DNA from: Sutterella sp.
Lineage (GTDB): Bacteria; Pseudomonadota; Gammaproteobacteria; Burkholderiales; Burkholderiaceae_F
Length of the DNA: 34,144 nt
Direction: 5' to 3'
NCBI GenBank assembly: GCA_020025955.1
Contig: JAHHRF010000017.1
Coordinates: forward strand, 1-34,144
Shown here: one piece after another, positions 32,728 to 34,144 of the stretch
How positions within the stretch are numbered: the first letter of the stretch is position 1
Layout of the letters: each line of letters begins with the position of its first letter
Notes under the pieces: generated by a model
What the model saw: only the letters and a program-made list of their open reading frames with translations
Told to the model about the DNA's origin: nothing
Database searches by the model: none
Translations under genes and position numbers: made by a program

Positions 32728-33280
32728 ATCTTTTCCTATTCCAATTTAAGAAGGATTAAGGGGTAAGGACGCACTCAATCTAGTTGAGAGCCGTTCTTAA
32801 CTGTTAATCCGAGTGTATAGGTCGGGATTGAAATCGTCTATAGCAAAAGGAAAAGGCATTGCGTTAACGCAAAAACGTATTCCGAGTAAGGGTTTTGTGA
32901 ATTGCGCTCAACCATGTGTGTACCAAGGTGTTCACGAAAAACAAGGCTGTTTTACCTAGTTTTCTGGCATGCCTCGTTATGGGTATGTGCGTTCGCGCTT
33001 TTTATCGCCTTTCGGCGTAGAAGGTTTGCTGTTGTTTTCGAGTGCCTTTTGATTGAAGCGGTCGATCACAGGCAAAAATCGCCCCGTTGATGAGTCAAAG
33101 CTTAGGAAAGGGATGGAGGTGGCCTGTATTAGTTTTTCCATTTCGGTCGAGCGTGCATGGGGACCCAAAACAAAAGAAGACGGAAAGCGGTGGGGAAAGG
33201 GTAGAGAAGGGGGCAAGAAGACGCTGAGGAGAGAAGGAGGGAAGGAAGAAAGAGAAGAAGTAAGAGGGGAAAACATAAAA
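32728..33280. other. Region between the two aldehyde dehydrogenase genes
   Basis: Non-coding. It contains the promoter for the first dehydrogenase, not clearly assignable, and a strongly purine-biased stretch from about 33170 (see the repeat entry). Small open frames here lack RBS and family features. Confidence 0.5.
33226..33260 (+). repeat. 35-base uninterrupted homopurine run
   Basis: Bases 33226-33260 are all A or G on the plus strand and lie within a longer purine-rich tract that ends near 33275, next to the terminator at 33281-33308. It could form triplex or R-loop structure. Confidence 0.85.
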
Positions 33281-33308
33281 AACGCCGAGAGAAGGGGCCC
33301 TCGGCGTT
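33281..33308 (-). terminator. Terminator of the second aldehyde dehydrogenase
   Basis: AACGCCGAG (33281-33289) with CTCGGCGTT (33300-33308). Read leftward it is followed by a T run. Confidence 0.9.
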
Positions 33309-33353
33309 CCTATCCAGTCGGTGCGCGGTAAAGCGCTAGCCTGACGGGTTTGG

Positions 33354-34144
33354 TTAATTCAAGTGCATGAAGATGTTCTTCACTTGGCTATAGTGTTCCA
33401 ACATCATCTTATGGGTTTCACGACCAATCCCCGAGCGTTTTACCCCACCGAAGGGGGCATGCGCCGGCAATTCGTTATAGGTGTTCACCCACATGCGACC
33501 CGTTTCCACGGCACGAGCGACCTTAATCGCACGATCGAGGTTCTGGGTCCAGACGGCACCCCCTAACCCGAAGTCGGAGTCGTTCGCCATGGCGATAACG
33601 TCGTCTTCGTCTTTGAAGCGAATCACGGTACCGACGGGGCCAAAGATTTCTTCACGAGCCACGCACATGGTGTTGGTGCCCGCGATCAAGGTGGGGGTCA
33701 TAAAGGCACCCTTTTCGCCTAAACGTAAACCCCCCGTTAAGATTTCTGCGCCGTCTTCGCGGGCGACGTCCATAAAACGAAGGATTTGCTTAAGCTGCCC
33801 TTCGCTTACCTGAGCGCCCATTTCGGTTTCAGGATCCAAGGGATCGCCCACCTTCACGGCTTCAAAGGTCTTCACTAAACGGGCGACGAATTCGTCATAA
33901 ATGGCGTCCTGCACAAAGATGCGGGAGCCCGCACAGCAGACCTGACCTTGATTAAAGAGGATCCCCACCTTAGCGCCCTGAACGGCCTTATCCAAATCAG
34001 CATCCGCAAAGATGATGTTGGCGGACTTGCCACCTAACTCTAACGTGGCTGGAATTAAATGCTTCGCGGCGGCTTCGGCGACGTTGTAACCAATGTCAGT
34101 CGACCCCGTAAAGGCTAACTTGTCAAAGCCCGGGTTATCCAACA
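33354..34144 (-). CDS. Aldehyde dehydrogenase, 3' part (continues beyond window)
   Basis: The C-terminal 262 or so residues of a second aldehyde dehydrogenase, cut by the window end. It matches the corresponding half of 31288-32727 at nearly every position, including LELGG and GQVCCAGSR and the ending SQVKNIFMHL. Scattered conservative changes show that it is a paralog, not a copy from assembly. The apparent start at 34142 is an internal TTG (Leu) and not the gene start. Confidence 0.95.
   Translation of the reverse strand, partial: LDNPGFDKLAFTGSTDIGYNVAEAAAKHLIPATLELGGKSANIIFADADLDKAVQGAKVGILFNQGQVCCAGSRIFVQDAIYDEFVARLVKTFEAVKVGDPLDPETEMGAQVSEGQLKQILRFMDVAREDGAEILTGGLRLGEKGAFMTPTLIAGTNTMCVAREEIFGPVGTVIRFKDEDDVIAMANDSDFGLGGAVWTQNLDRAIKVARAVETGRMWVNTYNELPAHAPFGGVKRSGIGRETHKMMLEHYSQVKNIFMHLN

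Noticed and set aside
32902..33090. 62-codon open frame between the dehydrogenase genes
   Set aside because: No RBS and no conserved features. Its hydrophobic stretch is weak evidence by itself.

Overview
The window looks like a betaproteobacterium of the order Burkholderiales, most likely a Sutterellaceae-type, asaccharolytic, anaerobically respiring gut bacterium. This is inferred from gene content and order (lpxH-ppiB-ppiA next to cysS-accA-tilS, several anaerobic respiratory proteins, a YadA-type adhesin and a full feo system), not from a database search. No integrase, transposase or CRISPR array was seen.

Region 1 (1-7200) is the most distinctive part. It holds the 3' end of one octaheme cytochrome gene, a tight five-gene cassette (405-3963: periplasmic rhodanese-like protein, DUF4418-like membrane protein, FtsX-type ABC permease, ABC ATPase, periplasmic thioredoxin-like protein), and then a complete octaheme cytochrome (5109-7055). 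The cytochrome has seven CXXCH motifs plus one CX15CH motif, the hallmark of the MccA/SirA copper-containing dissimilatory sulfite reductase. The first 55 bases of the window are identical to the end of this gene, so two mccA copies bracket the cassette. I propose that the cassette matures or protects MccA (Cu(I), thiol or sulfur handling). The mccA upstream region carries FNR-like and Fur-like sites and a perfect inverted repeat.

Region 2 (7200-14030) is housekeeping: LpxH (with unusual metal-ligand substitutions), two cyclophilins (cytoplasmic and exported), CysS, AccA, TilS and tRNA-Ser(UGA).

Region 3 (14030-20370) is an accessory respiratory locus. It has two fumarate-reductase-like FAD proteins (one without a signal, one with a Tat signal), two overlapping LysR genes and a secreted cupin. 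The flavoproteins keep the catalytic Arg residues but lack the fumarate-binding HPT motif, so they probably reduce another enoate. A shared promoter motif links the units.

Region 4 (20370-26600) has a YadA-anchor trimeric autotransporter with a collagen-like N-terminus and an unusual C-terminal coiled coil beyond the anchor, an SbmA/YddA-type ABC exporter, a CYTH phosphatase, and an NCS2 xanthine/uracil permease with a long leader containing a terminator-like hairpin.

Region 5 (26600-34144) has feoA-feoA-feoB-feoC (minus strand) with Fur-like and FNR-like upstream sites, a hypothetical protein with a DUF4357-like C-terminus, and two tandem, very similar aldehyde dehydrogenases, the second cut by the window end.
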